From: Perlabentimonas sp046542995
Lineage (GTDB): Bacteria; Bacteroidota; Bacteroidia; Bacteroidales; Tenuifilaceae
Assembly: GCA_046542995.1 (NCBI GenBank)
Contig: JBKHAH010000050.1
Coordinates: forward strand, 1 to 24,818
Length of the DNA stretch: 24,818 nt
Reading direction: 5' to 3'
In this document: positions 7,604 through 15,374 of the stretch, one piece after another
How positions within the stretch are numbered: the first letter of the stretch is position 1
How the letters are laid out: every line of letters starts with the position of its first letter
Notes under the pieces: generated by a model
Told to the model about the DNA's origin: nothing
Seen by the model: only the letters and a program-made list of their open reading frames with translations
Databases searched by the model: none
Translations under genes and position numbers: made by a program

Positions 7604-9826
7604 TTATAATTTAAGGCCAACGATAGTGGTATCGTCTATTTGATAACTATTGCCTTTCCATATTTCGAACTCCCTCTCAAACAATTCTTTCTGTTTGGTC
7701 ATTGATACATTGTTAGTACTAACAATAAACTCCTTAAAACGCTTGACCCCATACTTCTTTCGATTTATTCCACCGAACTGGTCCGGGAAACCATCGGTTG
7801 CAAGGTATATTGTTAAAATTTTACCATTGAGGTCAATTTGATGATTGGTGAATGGTTTAACAGCTGGTGAATAGCCTACGGGCATATTATCGCCTTTTAA
7901 CTCGCAAAGCGACAACCCATTAGCTGCTATGGTTTTTGATGAGCAGTTGAAAGATTCAGCATTCTTCTCACTGGTAACAAACCAAAGGGGTAGACCTGCT
8001 CCTGCAAATTGAAGCATCCGAGTTTTTACATTGAACACACATAATGCTATGTCCATTCCATCCTTATGAAGCTGTTCAGAATCATTTTGACCCAATGCCT
8101 CAATAACACTTTGCCTGAGATAACTAAGAATATCTGAAGGCTTGCTAATCCGATGCTTGTTAACTATGTCGTTAAGAGCAGTGATTCCCAAAATACTCAT
8201 AAATGCTCCTGGCACCCCGTGTCCTGTACAATCGGCAAGACCAAAAACTTGGTAATCATCAAATGCAGCTGCCCAAAAAAAGTCACCACTTACAAGTTCG
8301 CATGGCTTCATCATCACAAAAAAATTGCTACTTATCTGCTGGAGTACTTTTTCAGAAGGTAGTATTGCGGCCTGGATGCTTTGGGCATATCGCAAACTAT
8401 CTTGGGTTTGGATATTGGCCTCTTCGAGTTTCTGTTTCTGGGAAACTAACATGTCGCGCTGAGCTTCCACTTCATCGCGTTGTGCAATTATTTCGGCATT
8501 TGCCTGCTCAAGGGCAATGTTCTGTTCGTTGATTCTTTGGTTTTTTTTCTGTTTGCTCATGTATCCGTGTAGAATAAAAGATATTAGAATAACACATAAT
8601 CCAAGCGCCACCCCAAATACATTTCTTATTGTTCTATCCTTTGTTGCAATCATTTTAGCCTTATCCAGTTCGAGCTGTTTTTGCTCTACTTGGTAATTGG
8701 TTCGAATATTTGTAACCTCGCGTGCCTTCTCTATATCAAATAGACTATCGTTTACAGCAATCAGCATGTTTTGCGTTTCAAGAGCCTTTTTGTAATCACT
8801 AATATGTTTGTAAGCATCAATCAAATGATTAAGAATATAGGGCTGTTGGCCGAGAGAACCAATTTCACGAGAAATATCTAAGCCTCTATTTGCCACCTCG
8901 ATAGCTTCAGTAATTTTGCCATTAATTAAATACACTTCACTAATTGTAGTTAATCTGGTAACAATTCTGTATTGGTCGTTAATTTCTTCGCAGATTTTAA
9001 GCGACTCTTTAAAGTAGGGAAGTGCATGGTTAGGCTTATCCATTCGAAGGTATGCAAGTCCTATGTTGTGTTTTGTTGCAGCAAGGCCCTGCTTATCGTC
9101 AAGCAACTCGTCAATTCCTTGTGCCTTAGTAAGATAATTAAGTGCTACATCTGGCTTCCCAACCTTAATATACACATTAGCAATATTACAGTATCCTTTG
9201 GATAAGCTACGCTTGTTGTTTTGGGCAAGATCAATTTCTATGGATTTTTGATAAAACTCAATAGCGCTATCATAATCTTCCAACTCGTAGTGCATAATTC
9301 CAATATTGTTGTAGCAGGAACTAGTACCAGCAATATCACCAATCTCTTGGTAAATCGAAAGCGCTTTATGGTAATTCCTTAGGGCACTGGTTAGATCGCC
9401 TTGCATATCGTACCAAACTCCCAACACCCTCCAAGCATTTGCCAGAGGAACTCTACTTTCAATGTTTTGAGCAATCTCAATTGCTTTATTGATATCTTCC
9501 CATGCTTCTGAATACTTACCATAATCAATTTTCACATTCGCTATTCTGAGATAAGCCTGAGTTTCAAATGGTGTGTTTTTAGTTTCTTGAGCTAATTTTA
9601 AAGCCTTTAGGGCATACTCAAGAGATTTTTCAGGGTCTGAGTATTGAGCGTTAATGCTTTTAACTAACACCTCCCTTATTTCCTCATCATCGTTTTGGGA
9701 TTGAAAAGGTTTCTTAGTATTGTCTGGTGATACTGAATTTGCACTCACATTATAATTAAACGTTGTAAACAACGAAACTACAAGAATCAATAAGGCAAAT
9801 AAGGAATTTTTGTATGGGTTTTGCAT
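7604..9826 (-). CDS. TPR-containing transmembrane SpoIIE/PP2C-type phosphatase
   Basis: Serine/threonine phosphatase with a periplasmic sensing half. The 740 residues contain a signal peptide (about 1-30, ending NVSAN), six or seven tetratricopeptide repeats (about 55-360) facing the periplasm, a short coiled stretch, a membrane helix (401-421), a cytoplasmic coiled coil (425-480, rich in E, Q and A) and a SpoIIE-type PP2C domain (485-740). Metal-site motifs are present: SGDFFWA (513-519), ADCTGHGVPGAFMS (531-544), DGMDIAL (589-595), ATDGFPDQ (676-683) and DDTTIVGLKL (731-740). Such proteins act in partner-switching or two-component networks in Bacteroidota. No anti-sigma or STAS antagonist gene is nearby; the neighbours are a kinase 8 bp downstream and a receiver protein 193 bp upstream. 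Confidence 0.93.
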   Translation of the reverse strand: MQNPYKNSLFALLILVVSLFTTFNYNVSANSVSPDNTKKPFQSQNDDEEIREVLVKSINAQYSDPEKSLEYALKALKLAQETKNTPFETQAYLRIANVKIDYGKYSEAWEDINKAIEIAQNIESRVPLANAWRVLGVWYDMQGDLTSALRNYHKALSIYQEIGDIAGTSSCYNNIGIMHYELEDYDSAIEFYQKSIEIDLAQNNKRSLSKGYCNIANVYIKVGKPDVALNYLTKAQGIDELLDDKQGLAATKHNIGLAYLRMDKPNHALPYFKESLKICEEINDQYRIVTRLTTISEVYLINGKITEAIEVANRGLDISREIGSLGQQPYILNHLIDAYKHISDYKKALETQNMLIAVNDSLFDIEKAREVTNIRTNYQVEQKQLELDKAKMIATKDRTIRNVFGVALGLCVILISFILHGYMSKQKKNQRINEQNIALEQANAEIIAQRDEVEAQRDMLVSQKQKLEEANIQTQDSLRYAQSIQAAILPSEKVLQQISSNFFVMMKPCELVSGDFFWAAAFDDYQVFGLADCTGHGVPGAFMSILGITALNDIVNKHRISKPSDILSYLRQSVIEALGQNDSEQLHKDGMDIALCVFNVKTRMLQFAGAGLPLWFVTSEKNAESFNCSSKTIAANGLSLCELKGDNMPVGYSPAVKPFTNHQIDLNGKILTIYLATDGFPDQFGGINRKKYGVKRFKEFIVSTNNVSMTKQKELFEREFEIWKGNSYQIDDTTIVGLKL

Positions 9827-9887
9827 ATTTCAAAAAATTATAAATATAACATTCTAAGGTCTCTTCATACAACCAATATGTATCCTA

Positions 9888-9920
9888 TCTGCCCTTTGTG
9901 GCAGGCAGGCATCAGGCAGA
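9888..9920. repeat. GGCAG-rich nested inverted repeats
   Basis: TCTGCC (9888-9893) can pair with either the nearby GGCAG (9900-9904) or GGCAGA (9915-9920); GGCAG occurs three times within 20 bases. It is part of the 193-bp gap between receiver and phosphatase genes. It may be an mRNA processing or stability hairpin, or a small dispersed repeat. No promoter box fitting the phylum consensus was found on the minus strand here. Confidence 0.35.
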
Positions 9921-9981
9921 CTAAGGCCACTTCCATATAAAAAAATTAGCCCCAGCCCTTAAGGACGAAGCAATATCAATA

Positions 9982-10010
9982 AGTGTCTTTTGAATACTTT
10001 GTTGGACACT
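9982..10010 (-). other. Weak hairpin after the receiver gene
   Basis: AGTGTC (9982-9987) and GACACT (10005-10010) pair over a 17-nt loop, starting 9 bases after the stop of the receiver gene on the minus strand. There is no run of T after the stem on that strand, so it is at best a weak or Rho-assisted end, or a processing site between receiver and phosphatase transcripts. Confidence 0.3.
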
Positions 10011-10019
10011 AAACGCAAA

Positions 10020-10508
10020 CTATATATATCCCTTCGCCCTAATGGCCTCCTGCAAACGCTCCTGATTTAGAACCGACATGAATGGCAGCAACTCCTTCTC
10101 ATTCTCAATAACGTAGCTGGTTAGCTCATCAATAGCAACATCGAGAAGTTTTTCCGGTATCCATGGCTTTGAAATATATCGGTTAAGGCGAGCATTGTTA
10201 ACTGCCTCCACCGTATCGTCCAAACCTGCCTGACCAGTTAGCAGTACCTTTCGAGTGTTTTTCGTAAACTCATCATTCTGCATCTCAACTAGTAAATCAA
10301 CTCCCTTGTCGCCAGGCATTATATGGTCGCAAAGTATAAGGCCAATCCTGTTCCCTTCGTCCTTAATCACTTTAATAAGCTCCCTTGCCTCCTTTGCAGA
10401 ATTTGCAACCTCAATGGGAAAGACATCTTCAAGTGGTTCCAAATCCCGAACAACAACATCCAGAACCTGTGGCTCATCCTCAACGCAAACAATATAGATA
10501 TCAGACAT
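10020..10508 (-). CDS. Single-domain response regulator (receiver plus short helical tail)
   Basis: Phospho-acceptor protein of 162 residues. The acidic pocket is E10-D11-E12, the phosphorylation site is Asp61 in LILCDHIMPG, the switch Thr is T91 in VLLTGQAG and the conserved Lys is K114 in YISKPW. The receiver ends near 125; the remaining 37 residues are helical and hold no DNA-binding or output domain. LTGQ...ISKPW is common in receivers linked to hybrid or diguanylate/HD-GYP signalling. The gene starts 14 bp after the DASS transporter stop and precedes the phosphatase and kinase genes. It is therefore the likely target of the kinase at 6102-7595, and its output could be protein-protein contact with the phosphatase or transporter (inference). 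Confidence 0.93.
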   Translation of the reverse strand: MSDIYIVCVEDEPQVLDVVVRDLEPLEDVFPIEVANSAKEARELIKVIKDEGNRIGLILCDHIMPGDKGVDLLVEMQNDEFTKNTRKVLLTGQAGLDDTVEAVNNARLNRYISKPWIPEKLLDVAIDELTSYVIENEKELLPFMSVLNQERLQEAIRAKGYI

Positions 10509-10522
10509 AAAGCAAATGTTTT

Positions 10523-12154
10523 TTAATTTACAATTAATGGCCAGTATAATTGCGAAAGGATTAAGGCAGCAACAATACCCACCATGCCAATAATAATACC
10601 CACCTTTACCATATCAGGAGTTTTAATGTAGCCAGTACTCATGGCAATGGCATTTGGCGGTGTGGATATGGGCAGAAGCATTGCCATATTGCAAGCGGCT
10701 CCAATTACCAAGCTTGTAATTATCAGGCTAAAACCCTCCCCGCCAACTCCTGATGTACCCAAACTAACAGCCAGCGGAATAAGTAAAGTGGCTGTAACAG
10801 TGTTTGATAAAAAATTTGAAAGGGATAATGCTACAAAACCAAAGACTAAAAGCAGAAGCACCTGAGGAAAAACCTCCCAATTTATACTGGAAACCAACCA
10901 CATGGCCAACCCTGTGTTTTTCATACTAATGCCTAAAGCAATACCACCAGCCATAAGCCAAAGCACCTCCCAGGGTAATGAGCGAATATCGTCCTGTTTC
11001 ATAACGCTGGTAACGGTTAGACCAGCAATAGGGAGAAACGCAACCATTGAGCCGGGAATACCATGCTGTGCTTCTGTAATCCAGAGAAGAACTGTAATGG
11101 CAAAGATAGTATAAAGGATTAGGGCTGGGCGAGACCTGTTGAATTTACCTTCAAGTGATAGTTTAAACTCTTTAACTGTTGCAGGGAAAAGAAGTCTCAT
11201 TGCTCCCCATGCTAATACGAGAAGTAGAACTACAAGCGGGAGCATTAGCGCTATCCAGCTACCAAAGGTAATACTAACATCCTGCTGGCTTAGATTGGCA
11301 ATTACGATGGCATTGGGGGGGGTACCAATGGGAGTTGCCATGCCACCAATGTTAGCAGCAATGGGAATACTTAATGCCAGCATTATGCGAAACTTATCGT
11401 CCTTGGCAACCTGTGCAGCAATGGGTATGGCAACGGTCATCATCATGGCGGTGGTTGCAGTGTTGCTCATAAAAGCCGATAGAATGGCTGTAACCATCAT
11501 TAATCCGAGTACTATAAACATTGGTTTTGATCCAAAAGGCTTTAGCAGAATATTTGTTAAATTCCTATCTAAGTTATACTTAACTGCTGCACCTGCAAGC
11601 ATAAAGCCGCCCAAAAACAAGATAATAATTGGACTTGCCAATGTGCCCAGAAATGTGGAGAATGAAACGGGGTTATAACCTATCAACTTATGATTAGCAT
11701 TGCTAACCACTTTTGTTTCAGAGGTAATTTCATCGCTCTTCACCTCAAACCAATCTCCACGTTTTACAATTTCTACATCCGCAGCCTTATAGTTCTGATC
11801 GTTCTCTACAATAAAAATTTTATCGTCATCAACGGCCGATGCAGGAACCATCCATGAGCCTGCTGTTTGCTGTTTCACTCTTACCTTTGGCAAGCTGGCA
11901 TCGGAATAAACCAACCCCTGCTCACTTAGTAAAACTATTTGAAGAAAAATAACCAGCATGGATGTGGAATAAATGGGGATGGTCTCGAACATCCAAAATA
12001 CCGCAGCCAGCAGAAATATGCCAAGGGTTATATGACCTGCGACGGATAGCCCACTGAAATTAAGCATAATGGGCAGAAAAAAACCAACTATTCCTAGTAA
12101 TAATCCAACATAAAATTTTAACCTATCTGCTTTCTTTTTACGTTTTAAAGGCAT
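10523..12154 (-). CDS. SLC13/DASS-family anion symporter with extra periplasmic domain
   Basis: Inner-membrane carrier, probably sodium-coupled, for dicarboxylates, sulfate or a related anion. The 543 residues carry both family SNT motifs (SNTAT at 230-234, SNTVT at 450-454) with their GTPPNA (278-283) and STPPNA (498-503) partners. These form the two substrate/sodium half-sites. The basic start (MPLKRKKKADR) puts the N-terminus inside. After three helices (about 14-33, 38-56, 61-77) a soluble segment of about 80 residues (83-163) is inserted where the family normally has a short loop. By the helix count it faces the periplasm. It reads like the membrane-proximal beta domain of RND/HlyD adaptor proteins (WMVPASAV, KIFIVEND, VEIVKRGDWFEVKS, ETKVV). 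It is the first gene of the transporter, receiver, phosphatase and kinase group, so it may be regulated by or act as a sensor for that group. Confidence 0.93.
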   Translation of the reverse strand: MPLKRKKKADRLKFYVGLLLGIVGFFLPIMLNFSGLSVAGHITLGIFLLAAVFWMFETIPIYSTSMLVIFLQIVLLSEQGLVYSDASLPKVRVKQQTAGSWMVPASAVDDDKIFIVENDQNYKAADVEIVKRGDWFEVKSDEITSETKVVSNANHKLIGYNPVSFSTFLGTLASPIIILFLGGFMLAGAAVKYNLDRNLTNILLKPFGSKPMFIVLGLMMVTAILSAFMSNTATTAMMMTVAIPIAAQVAKDDKFRIMLALSIPIAANIGGMATPIGTPPNAIVIANLSQQDVSITFGSWIALMLPLVVLLLVLAWGAMRLLFPATVKEFKLSLEGKFNRSRPALILYTIFAITVLLWITEAQHGIPGSMVAFLPIAGLTVTSVMKQDDIRSLPWEVLWLMAGGIALGISMKNTGLAMWLVSSINWEVFPQVLLLLVFGFVALSLSNFLSNTVTATLLIPLAVSLGTSGVGGEGFSLIITSLVIGAACNMAMLLPISTPPNAIAMSTGYIKTPDMVKVGIIIGMVGIVAALILSQLYWPLIVN

Positions 12155-12197
12155 GAGTGATTGCTATTTGCTGATTAGTGATTTTGTTTTAAGCAAT

Positions 12198-12205
12198 CAA
12201 AATTA
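12198..12205 (-). promoter_or_regulatory. Probable -7 box of the DASS transporter operon
   Basis: On the minus strand this reads TAATTTTG, matching TAnnTTTG, 43 bases before the ATG at 12154. A good TTTG -33 box is not evident. A small palindrome AGGAATTATTCCT (12239-12251) lies about 33 bases upstream of the box and could be an activator or repressor site. Confidence 0.45.
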
Positions 12206-12272
12206 CAAAAATTCGAAATAGCATTCTATGTGATATTAAGGAATTATTCCTAAAAAGAAGGCTATTATTAAA

Positions 12273-12295
12273 ATCAACCAGATAAAAAGGTTGAT
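12273..12295 (-). terminator. Possible second hairpin after the DUF1573 terminator
   Basis: ATCAACC and GGTTGAT form a perfect 7-bp stem with a 9-nt loop. On the minus strand it is followed by TTTTAATAA, a weak T-tract. It lies about 40 bases past the stronger terminator at 12334-12364 and could act as a backup. Confidence 0.35.
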
Positions 12296-12333
12296 ACATA
12301 TATCCACACAAAAGTTTATACTGGTATGCCTAC

Positions 12334-12364
12334 AAAAAAGCCTGAACATATTAGTACAGGCTTT
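12334..12364 (-). terminator. Intrinsic terminator of the DUF1573 gene
   Basis: On the minus strand AAAGCCTG (12364-12357) pairs with CAGGCTTT (12344-12337) over a 12-nt loop, and the stem runs into six consecutive T (12339-12334). It begins 27 bases after the stop of the DUF1573 gene. Shape and position fit a standard Rho-independent terminator. Confidence 0.8.
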
Positions 12365-12391
12365 AAAAAGTTTAATGTATAAGAGAATTTT

Positions 12392-12841
12392 TTACCTTAA
12401 ATCTAATTCACTTTCTGATGTCTCTGCCATCACAATTTCACCTTTAATCCTTACCCTTAGCATATTGCCATTGGCAGCATTTGAGTAAGCCGTAACGGTT
12501 CTGCTAATACGTTGAGCACGTGGGGCAACCCTAAAGGACACCTCTATTGTTCCTTTCTCGCCAGGGGCAATTGGCTCGGATGGCCACTCCTTTACCCTTG
12601 TTCCGCAACAAGCTGAAACTCTATTTAGAATAAGCGGTTTGGCTCCATCGTTGTGAACCTCTATATTAACCTCCCCCAAATCATCGGGCATTTCATCAAC
12701 TGTGTGGGTTCCTAGCTGCACTTCAGTAGGTTCGAAACGTAAAAACGGATGCTCTTTTTTCAGTTCTTCTGGATCAGAAACCTGAGCAAATGCACTGTAG
12801 GATAACACTGTGGCAATAATAAAAAGATATAATGTTTTCAT
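12392..12841 (-). CDS. Secreted DUF1573-family protein
   Basis: Exported protein of 149 residues with unknown precise role; the DUF1573 fold is an Ig/ASH-like beta sandwich common in Bacteroidota. It has a signal peptide (MKTLYLFIIATVLSYSAFAQ) and the family core: EVQLGTHT, NRVSACCGTRVKEWP, EPIAPGEKGTIEVSF, then a final VRIKGEI strand. The reading frame is open up to 12943, but I chose the start at 12841. There the signal peptide begins, and the promoter box at 12872-12879 lies inside the longer frame. It is separated by 108 bp from the racemase gene upstream, so it is a single transcript ended by the terminator at 12334-12364. Confidence 0.85.
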   Translation of the reverse strand: MKTLYLFIIATVLSYSAFAQVSDPEELKKEHPFLRFEPTEVQLGTHTVDEMPDDLGEVNIEVHNDGAKPLILNRVSACCGTRVKEWPSEPIAPGEKGTIEVSFRVAPRAQRISRTVTAYSNAANGNMLRVRIKGEIVMAETSESELDLR

Positions 12842-12871
12842 GTCAATAACTGTTATTTTGTTTGCAATGTC

Positions 12872-12900
12872 CAAAATTAAAAAAGATTTTAAACTTGAAA
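12872..12900 (-). promoter_or_regulatory. Promoter of the DUF1573 gene
   Basis: On the minus strand TAATTTTG (12879-12872) matches TAnnTTTG, with TTTC (12900-12897), one base off TTTG, 17 bases upstream. Transcription should begin near 12864, leaving about 22 nt before the ATG at 12841. This supports the shorter start. Confidence 0.55.
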
Positions 12901-12949
12901 GCTTATTAATCGTGTTTTTATTTAAAAACAAAAAGTAAGCCAAAACTAG

Positions 12950-14101
12950 CTATTTAACTAATATTCTTGGGATATTCCCAGGAAGACGAGCGAGCAGCTG
13001 GTAATTCAACAGTTCACTCATTTCACAGAAGGAGGCAATACTTATCGTTAGCCTTTTCTGCTTACCAACTAAGACTACCTCGTCACCTTTCTGAACATTA
13101 GGCAAGTCGGTTACATTCACACTCATAGTGTTCATTGTTACCGTTCCAACTACTGGTACACGCTTGCCACGGATAAGCACCCTGCCCGTATTGCTTAAAG
13201 AACGGCTAAATCCGTTGGCATAGCCAACAGGAATTATTGCGATTTTCGTTTTCTTATTCGCCATAAAAGAAGTTCCGTACCCAATAAAATCACCTGAATC
13301 AACCTCTTTGACCGTCATGACCTCTGACTTCCAGGATATTACCCTTTTTAAATCAGAATCGCGCGCCTGATTCCGCTTGAACTGGTAAATAAAAGTTTCC
13401 TGGCTTGGCCAAAACCCAAATTGTGCAATACCTACCCTTACCATATCCATTATGGTTTGCGAGTAGATTAAGGTAGCCGCCGAACCTGCTGTGTGTTTAT
13501 AATTAGGGCGCAAATCGTGCCGGGCAAAATATCTTACAAACTTTCTGTAAAGCTTAATCTGATTAACCACCCTGTAATAATTACTTACACTCTCTGCTCC
13601 TGCATAATGAGTACACAAACCCTCAAAGATAATATGCTTATCATTATTCTTCATCAGGTTAACCACCTCAAGAAGCGAATCGTAATGAAACCCTGTACGA
13701 TGAAACCCTGTTTCCGCCTCAATATGGATTCGGGCAGGCTTTTTTATCACCTTTGCTAAATCAATTGCCTTTTCAAGGCGTTCTATATCAAAAACATAAA
13801 ACTCAATGCAATTCTCAATTGCCCAGGCTAGCTGGTCATCGCTCATATACCCCATTATCATTATATCCGATGTTGGGCTTGTCACCTTAAAAACATCCTT
13901 TGCCTCAGCAGCAGAGAATACGGCAAAATGATTCACCTTCGCTTTCTCCGCAATTGGTACAATATTCTCAACTCCATGACCATATGCATTACCTTTTATT
14001 ACGGCTGAAATTCGAACATCTTTACCAATTATCTTTCTTAAATACTTAATGTTGTGCTTATACGCCGACTGGCTAATTTCAATGTATGAGGTGTGGTTCA
14101 T
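12950..14101 (-). CDS. alr: Alanine racemase-family PLP enzyme (divergent)
   Basis: Interconverts L- and D-alanine, or another amino acid, in the cytoplasm. The product has 383 residues, the usual family length, with an N-terminal TIM barrel and a C-terminal beta domain. The PLP lysine is K36 in VIKGNAYGHG, and the catalytic tyrosine is in the IGYGTSF motif. Several normally conserved positions differ. Compared with the common family forms, GYADG is GYANG, the MDxxxVD stretch is MNTMSVNVTD, the TGMxRLG loop is TGFHRTGF, and HxxNSA is HTAGSA. It is a free-standing racemase rather than the MurF-Alr fusion frequent in Bacteroidota, so it may be a second or differently specific racemase. It follows the M20 amidohydrolase gene by 6 bp in one operon, which suggests processing of an N-acylated amino acid followed by epimerisation (inference). 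The symbol is by family. Confidence 0.85.
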   Translation of the reverse strand: MNHTSYIEISQSAYKHNIKYLRKIIGKDVRISAVIKGNAYGHGVENIVPIAEKAKVNHFAVFSAAEAKDVFKVTSPTSDIMIMGYMSDDQLAWAIENCIEFYVFDIERLEKAIDLAKVIKKPARIHIEAETGFHRTGFHYDSLLEVVNLMKNNDKHIIFEGLCTHYAGAESVSNYYRVVNQIKLYRKFVRYFARHDLRPNYKHTAGSAATLIYSQTIMDMVRVGIAQFGFWPSQETFIYQFKRNQARDSDLKRVISWKSEVMTVKEVDSGDFIGYGTSFMANKKTKIAIIPVGYANGFSRSLSNTGRVLIRGKRVPVVGTVTMNTMSVNVTDLPNVQKGDEVVLVGKQKRLTISIASFCEMSELLNYQLLARLPGNIPRILVK

Positions 14102-14107
14102 CCTATA

Positions 14108-15259
14108 TTAATCTTCTAAAATTTGGGTAACTATTCTATAAAAAACCTTTACAGCTGGTTCAATAATATCATCTGGAAAATCATAATCCTCATTATGTAG
14201 CTGCGGATGATTAATGCCAGACCCAACGCCAAACAGGGCCGCTTCTCCATTTTGAGTGAAATGCCCAAAATCTTCGCTCCATCTAAAAGGTGAGTCAAGG
14301 TCGTTGACCTGAATATTATTGTCCTTTGCCGATTGACGAATTAGCCCTACACAATCGGAACTATTGCTGGTGGCAGGGAACTCTTCTGTGTATGAAATAT
14401 CAAAATTAATTTTATTCTTATGGCAAATATTTTTAACAAGCTCCTCGGCCTGCTGCCTCAGACTATCCATGTCGGAGTTAAGATATGTTCTTAAGGTAGC
14501 CATTACAACAGCATTGCCAGGTGTTGTGCCAAAAGCAACCTCTCCTAGCTTTGTGTGTATTACCGTAAGTAAAGTAAAATCATTAAACTTATTGCTATCT
14601 GCAATCAGCTCATTTAAGCCTATTACAATATTTGCCATTGTTTTGTCAGGGTTATTCCCATCCTCAGGGTGCGCTGCATGCGACGATAGCCCCTTGAGTT
14701 TAATAATCATTCCTGTTGAGGCGGAGGCAAAGGTTCCTTCCCTAACAAACACATCCCCACGCTTAAACCCGGGTAAATTATGCAGGGCGAATGCAAAATC
14801 GGGCTTAAATTCAGGAAACTTAGGGTCGTTGATTACCTGCGCTGCTCCCTGTCCGGTTTCTTCAGATGGCTGGAATAAAAGGACAACCCTACCCCTTGTT
14901 GGGGGATTAACTTTTAGTAGGTGCCCAACCCCTACAATAATTGCAGAATGTCCGTCGTGCCCACAAAGATGCGCCACGCCCTCTACAGCAGAGCGATAAT
15001 CGAATGTATTAGATTCCTGAATGGGTAGTGCATCCATATCGCCCCTTAAAAGAACGGTGGGTCCCTGTTTTCCTGAATCATAAATGGCAGCTACACCATG
15101 CCCCCCTATTCCTGTTAATATTCTGGTTGGGTTAGTTGATTCTATAACATCAACAATAAGTTTGCTAGTGGAGTTCTCACATCCCGAGAGTTCCGGGAAA
15201 CGATGTAAACGCTTTCTAAACTCTATTAATTTATCAGTAAACTCTTCTATTTCAACCAT
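14108..15259 (-). CDS. M20-family amidohydrolase (N-acyl-amino-acid/hippurate hydrolase type)
   Basis: Metal-dependent hydrolase that removes an acyl or aryl group from an N-acylated amino acid or small peptide. The 383 residues match the amidohydrolase branch. Metal-binding and catalytic motifs are LLRGDMDALPI, HLCGHDGHSAIIVG, FQPSEETGQGA (general base Glu pair), ALHNLPG and the late GSGINHPQLHNEDYDF. A dimerisation domain sits in the middle (GLSSHAAHPEDGNNPD). No signal peptide is seen, so it is cytoplasmic. It is the first gene of a two-gene operon with the alanine-racemase-like enzyme and is divergent from the HAD gene. The exact substrate cannot be told from sequence. Confidence 0.92.
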   Translation of the reverse strand: MVEIEEFTDKLIEFRKRLHRFPELSGCENSTSKLIVDVIESTNPTRILTGIGGHGVAAIYDSGKQGPTVLLRGDMDALPIQESNTFDYRSAVEGVAHLCGHDGHSAIIVGVGHLLKVNPPTRGRVVLLFQPSEETGQGAAQVINDPKFPEFKPDFAFALHNLPGFKRGDVFVREGTFASASTGMIIKLKGLSSHAAHPEDGNNPDKTMANIVIGLNELIADSNKFNDFTLLTVIHTKLGEVAFGTTPGNAVVMATLRTYLNSDMDSLRQQAEELVKNICHKNKINFDISYTEEFPATSNSSDCVGLIRQSAKDNNIQVNDLDSPFRWSEDFGHFTQNGEAALFGVGSGINHPQLHNEDYDFPDDIIEPAVKVFYRIVTQILED

Positions 15260-15283
15260 CTATATTTCATTTTTTAAAGTTCG

Positions 15284-15314
15284 CAAAGTAATATTTTTTT
15301 CAAAGAGTACCAAA
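15284..15314 (-). promoter_or_regulatory. Candidate promoter of the amidohydrolase-racemase operon
   Basis: On the minus strand TTTG (15314-15311), a 19-base spacer, then TTACTTTG (15291-15284), which differs from TAnnTTTG at one base. It lies 25 bases before the ATG at 15259. CAAAGAG occurs twice close by (15301 and 15311), giving two possible -33 boxes. Confidence 0.45.
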
Positions 15315-15374
15315 GAGTTAAGTGAATTCAAGGTTTCGGATAAAATTTATACCTTAGCTTAAAATGGTGACTTT

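Noticed and set aside
9888..9920. GGCAG repeats as a CRISPR-like or mobile-element end.
   Set aside because: Units are five bases with no regular spacers, and no transposase or Cas gene is present.
11139..11678. A 179-codon open frame on the plus strand.
   Set aside because: It is the antisense shadow of the membrane segments of the DASS transporter.
12842..12943. Upstream extension of the DUF1573 gene to ATG 12943.
   Set aside because: It would place 34 residues before a clear signal peptide and would run through the promoter box at 12872-12879.
14364..14999. A 211-codon open frame on the plus strand.
   Set aside because: It is antisense to the well-supported M20 amidohydrolase gene and its product has low-complexity Ser/Leu/Pro composition with no family motif.
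15350..15357. TACCTTAG as the -7 box of the HAD-methyltransferase pair.
   Set aside because: It differs from TAnnTTTG in the most conserved part and has no -33 partner at the right distance, so I did not list it as a promoter.
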